Assembly (NCBI GenBank): GCA_016195385.1
Contig: JACPZS010000094.1
Span: 1 to 50,711, forward strand
DNA: 50,711 nucleotides
Direction of reading: 5' to 3'
Source: Verrucomicrobiota bacterium
GTDB lineage: Bacteria > Verrucomicrobiota > Verrucomicrobiia > Limisphaerales > JACPZS01
Both the position numbers and the translations under genes were made by a program. A model generated the notes under the pieces. The model saw only the letters and a program-made list of their open reading frames with translations. It made no database searches and was not told the DNA's origin. Of the stretch, positions 48,288 through 50,711 are shown in pieces (within the stretch, counting starts at the first letter, position 1; every line of letters begins with the position of its first letter).

Positions 48288-49612
48288 TTGACCAACCGGA
48301 CAAAGACGCTGCCGCAGTTCCCTTCAGGCCGACGGCCATCAGCCTGTTCGCCGGTGCGGGCGGGTGTTCCCTCGGTTTCGGTCAGGCCGGCTACGACGTT
48401 CGGTTTGCCACCGACCTTGACGCGGACGCGGTGGAGTCCTATCGCCGCAATTTTCCCGGAACTCCGTGCGAAGTGGCAGACATCCGACAACTCACCGCCG
48501 AGGCCGTGCTTCAGCTCATCGGGCTGAATCCCGGCGAACTCGACATGCTATTGGGCGGCCCGCCGTGCCAGGGTTTCAGCAGCGCGGGCGTGAAGGCGGG
48601 CGATGACCCGCGCAATTCGCTGTTGAGCCATTATGTCCGATTGCTCGAAGGCGTCCGCCCGAAGTGGTTCGTGATGGAAAACGTCGAGGGACTTTTGACC
48701 AGCGGCGGCGGCTTGCACGTTCGCGACACGGTGGCGGCTTTTTTGGAGGCGGGTTACTCGCTGAACGTGGAGAAGGTTTATGCGCAAGGTCACGGCATTC
48801 CGCAGCGGCGCAAGCGCGTGCTTATTGTCGGGAACAGGCTCGGTCACGACTTTTCATTTCCCGAACCGGTGACGCGCTTTTCGGGCAGCATCTTTCGCAA
48901 AGGAGAAATCACCTTCGCGACCGCCGTGGGCGACTTGCCGCCGGCGGCAACGGAAGCCGGCGAACCGCTGGCGCTTCGCGAGCCGCCACAAAACGAACTC
49001 CAAGCCTATCTGCGCGGCGACGCCAAAACTGTGACCGACCACTATGCGGTGGTGCTGTCGGAGATTCAGCTTAAGCGTGTGCGGGGATTGCAGCCCGGCC
49101 AGACGATGAAGGATTTGCCGGAACACTTGCAGCACGATTCGTTTCGTCGCCGCGCGTTTCGCCGCGTGATGGACGGAACGCCGGTCGAGAAACGCGGCGG
49201 TGCGCCGTCAGGTTTGAAGCGGCTGTTTGCCGACGAGCCGAGCCTGACCATCACGAGTGCGGCCACACGTGAGTTCGTGCATCCAACGGAAGACCGGTTG
49301 CTCACGTTGCGCGAGTGTGCGCGGTTGCAGACTTTTCCCGATTCGTTCGAGTTCGCGGGCAGTGCGGCCAGCCGCATCCAGCAAGTCGGCAACGCCATTC
49401 CACCGATGCTCGCGCGAGCCGTCGCGGAGCACATTGCGCGGGATTATGGCTTCGCTGCGAGATACAGCGGCAACGGTCATCCATCGCTCCGCTTTTGCCT
49501 CACGCGCTCAGAAGGAATGAGCCCGGCGCTCGCCCTGACAGAGTCTTTGTTGGCGGAACTGGTGAGCGAGAAGGACGAGCAACTTGCGCTGCTAGAACAG
49601 GCGAGGAAATGA
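48284..49612 (+). CDS. DNA (cytosine-5-)-methyltransferase (type II R-M modification enzyme)
   Basis: A 442-residue m5C methyltransferase from GTG 48284; a TTG at 48263 would add seven residues. Motif I is SLFAGAGGCSLGFGQAGY, motif IV GGPPCQGFSS with catalytic Cys95, motif VI MENVEGLL, motif VIII GIPQRRKRVLIVG and motif X QVGNAIPPMLARAVAEHI. Motif order is normal for the class. The target-recognition region, about residues 190-310, is not assignable. It protects host DNA from the endonuclease encoded next, whose ATG overlaps its stop codon (ATGA). Confidence 0.94.
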   Translation: MIDQPDKDAAAVPFRPTAISLFAGAGGCSLGFGQAGYDVRFATDLDADAVESYRRNFPGTPCEVADIRQLTAEAVLQLIGLNPGELDMLLGGPPCQGFSSAGVKAGDDPRNSLLSHYVRLLEGVRPKWFVMENVEGLLTSGGGLHVRDTVAAFLEAGYSLNVEKVYAQGHGIPQRRKRVLIVGNRLGHDFSFPEPVTRFSGSIFRKGEITFATAVGDLPPAATEAGEPLALREPPQNELQAYLRGDAKTVTDHYAVVLSEIQLKRVRGLQPGQTMKDLPEHLQHDSFRRRAFRRVMDGTPVEKRGGAPSGLKRLFADEPSLTITSAATREFVHPTEDRLLTLRECARLQTFPDSFEFAGSAASRIQQVGNAIPPMLARAVAEHIARDYGFAARYSGNGHPSLRFCLTRSEGMSPALALTESLLAELVSEKDEQLALLEQARK

Positions 49613-50655
49613 CGATGCCCACACCTGTTGAAATCAAGAAGTCGTTCAGTGCCGCGCGCATCCTCGGCAACGGCGACGACCGCGTGACGCTTTCCGAGAA
49701 CGAATTGTTTTGTCTGCTGTCGCAGTGTTGCCGCGACCTCGGGCTTGCTGCCGGAATCTCGAAACTGCCAGCGCTTTCGTCTCCGCCGCCGAGCAACGAC
49801 TATTACCGTCTTCCGTTGGCGTGGTTTCAAACTCCGCAAGCTGGTTGTCCATCCGCTGCGGCGCTTGTCGAGAGCCTTGCTGAATGCGTCGCTCATGAAC
49901 CCGACTTTCGGCTCTACTTTGAGAATCTCTCCACGCTCCACAAACGGCGGGTGAAGTATCAGCGCATACTTTCCACTCAGCCGAAGCCGACGATGAACCA
50001 GATTGGTCCTCGCAGCCTGCTGGAGTTCGGTGGTGTGAATGAGGGGTTGCTCGCGTCGTGGATTGTCTGGCGCAAATGGATTTTCGACATAGACAATCGC
50101 GCAGCGCAAGAGACGGGCTATTTGTTTGAACCGGTGCTGGCGAGTTGTCTCGGTGGTGAAGCGGTCGGCTCGAAGAACTCGCCCGTCAAACGCTTGAACG
50201 AACGCGGCGAACCGACCGGCGATGGCCGCCAGATTGACTGTTACGACGGCGAAACCCAACTCGCTTACGAATTCAAACTGCGCGTCACCATTGCCGCCAG
50301 TGGTCAAGGCCGTTTTGGCGAGGAACTTTCCTTTCCACGCGAAGCTCGCGCTGCGGGGTTGACGCCCGTGCTCATCGTTCTCGACCCAACGCCTTCGCAT
50401 CGTCTCAGCGAACTGATTGCGGTGTTCAATGCGTGCCAAGGCAAACATTACGTTGGTGCGGACGCCTGGGCACACATGGATTCCAAAGCCGGCAAGACTA
50501 TGGCGGTTTTCCTCGAACGCTACATTCGTCCACCGCTTACGGAGATGGCGAAGCATGAGGATGCCAAGCCGGAGGCAATTCACCTTTCGTGGACGAAAGA
50601 TGAGATTCACGTTCAAGGAACGAAAGCGAGCATTCGCATCCCACGAAAGAGTTGA
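49609..50655 (+). CDS. PD-(D/E)XK type II restriction endonuclease (putative)
   Basis: A 348-residue protein whose ATG (49609) overlaps the methyltransferase stop. The nuclease core is GRQIDCYD (D210) and LAYEFKLR (E221-x-K223), followed by GQGRFGEELSFPREARAAGL and VLIVLDPTP, a typical alpha/beta continuation of PD-(D/E)XK enzymes. Similarity to a known recognition type cannot be judged from sequence. Context with an m5C methyltransferase strongly suggests the cognate restriction enzyme. A second ATG at 49615 is possible. The stop (TGA 50653-50655) lies inside terminal repeat R2. Confidence 0.82.
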   Translation: MTMPTPVEIKKSFSAARILGNGDDRVTLSENELFCLLSQCCRDLGLAAGISKLPALSSPPPSNDYYRLPLAWFQTPQAGCPSAAALVESLAECVAHEPDFRLYFENLSTLHKRRVKYQRILSTQPKPTMNQIGPRSLLEFGGVNEGLLASWIVWRKWIFDIDNRAAQETGYLFEPVLASCLGGEAVGSKNSPVKRLNERGEPTGDGRQIDCYDGETQLAYEFKLRVTIAASGQGRFGEELSFPREARAAGLTPVLIVLDPTPSHRLSELIAVFNACQGKHYVGADAWAHMDSKAGKTMAVFLERYIRPPLTEMAKHEDAKPEAIHLSWTKDEIHVQGTKASIRIPRKS

Positions 50656-50711
50656 ACCGAGTTCGCAGAAAATTTTTACGCGAGTTGAATTTGAAAAGTT
50701 TTGCCCAAGTT
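50651..50711. repeat. cassette terminal repeat R2 (truncated by window end)
   Basis: This is the second copy of the cassette end, matching R1 over its whole visible length with about eight differences. It starts at the last codons of the endonuclease gene, so the repeat has been fused directly to the gene. In cassette A thiC homology resumes 24 bp after the repeat; here the window ends before that point. Confidence 0.8.

Noticed and set aside
49477-50616. 379-codon minus-strand frame opposite the endonuclease gene
   Set aside because: The plus-strand gene overlaps the methyltransferase by ATGA and has PD-(D/E)XK motifs, so the opposite frame is a shadow.

Overview
The window looks like chromosomal DNA of a Verrucomicrobiota bacterium, probably from the Pedosphaera/Limisphaerales side of the phylum. 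This is inferred from gene content, without a database search. The pointers are several prepilin-like proteins with a [18 protein letters not shown]-terminus and a late DGH motif, an ECF sigma factor beside a Ser/Thr kinase with WD40 repeats, a PVC-type HEAT/cytochrome-c dehydrogenase, repeated WPxWRGP PQQ-like propellers, short C-terminal FFRLR tails, and GC-rich DNA.

Layout 1-35 kb (mostly ordinary chromosome): edge of an IS1-like transposase; aroB; two prepilin-like genes; a class V aminotransferase; a GspF-like protein; thioredoxin; a tail-anchored protein; a phosphohexomutase; a yqjD/yqjE/yqjK-like membrane cluster; a PQQ-like propeller; a large HEAT/cytochrome protein; a TolB-like propeller; an ECF sigma factor and the kinase-WD40 gene, translationally coupled to a prepilin-like gene broken by a nonsense codon; WD40 gene relics; nth; a lipoate-ligase-like gene; an endonuclease/exonuclease/phosphatase protein; another propeller; a frameshifted amidohydrolase-CBM9 gene; an M50 protease; a TrmN-like methyltransferase; BamD-like and LptE-like envelope genes; a third propeller; cinA; a ferredoxin; an MFS transporter; and a TPP riboswitch followed by thiC.

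Layout 35-50.7 kb (accessory region): thiC is an integration locus for defence cassettes. The full-length thiC has a GC-rich 5' part joined to a lower-GC 3' part. A second, displaced thiC 3' fragment lies 6.8 kb downstream and itself changes from GC-rich to lower GC. A third thiC tail relic lies just after the first stop codon. Cassette A (about 36644-43451) carries an SSS-family symporter operon with two unrecognised small proteins and a SPARTA system (TIR-APAZ plus short Argonaute). Cassette B (from about 43830 past the window end) carries a Hachiman-like pair (HamA/HamB), a 39-codon ORF, a cytosine-5 DNA methyltransferase and a PD-(D/E)XK endonuclease, all joined by 4-nt start/stop overlaps. 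Both cassettes end with the same roughly 60-bp AT-rich repeat (43368-43427 and 50651-50711).

The arrangement is best explained by cassette B integrating first and cassette A later, each replacing the 3' end of thiC and pushing the previous 3' end downstream, much as e14 does at icd in E. coli. No integrase is visible. The model predicts a further thiC 3' fragment just beyond position 50711.
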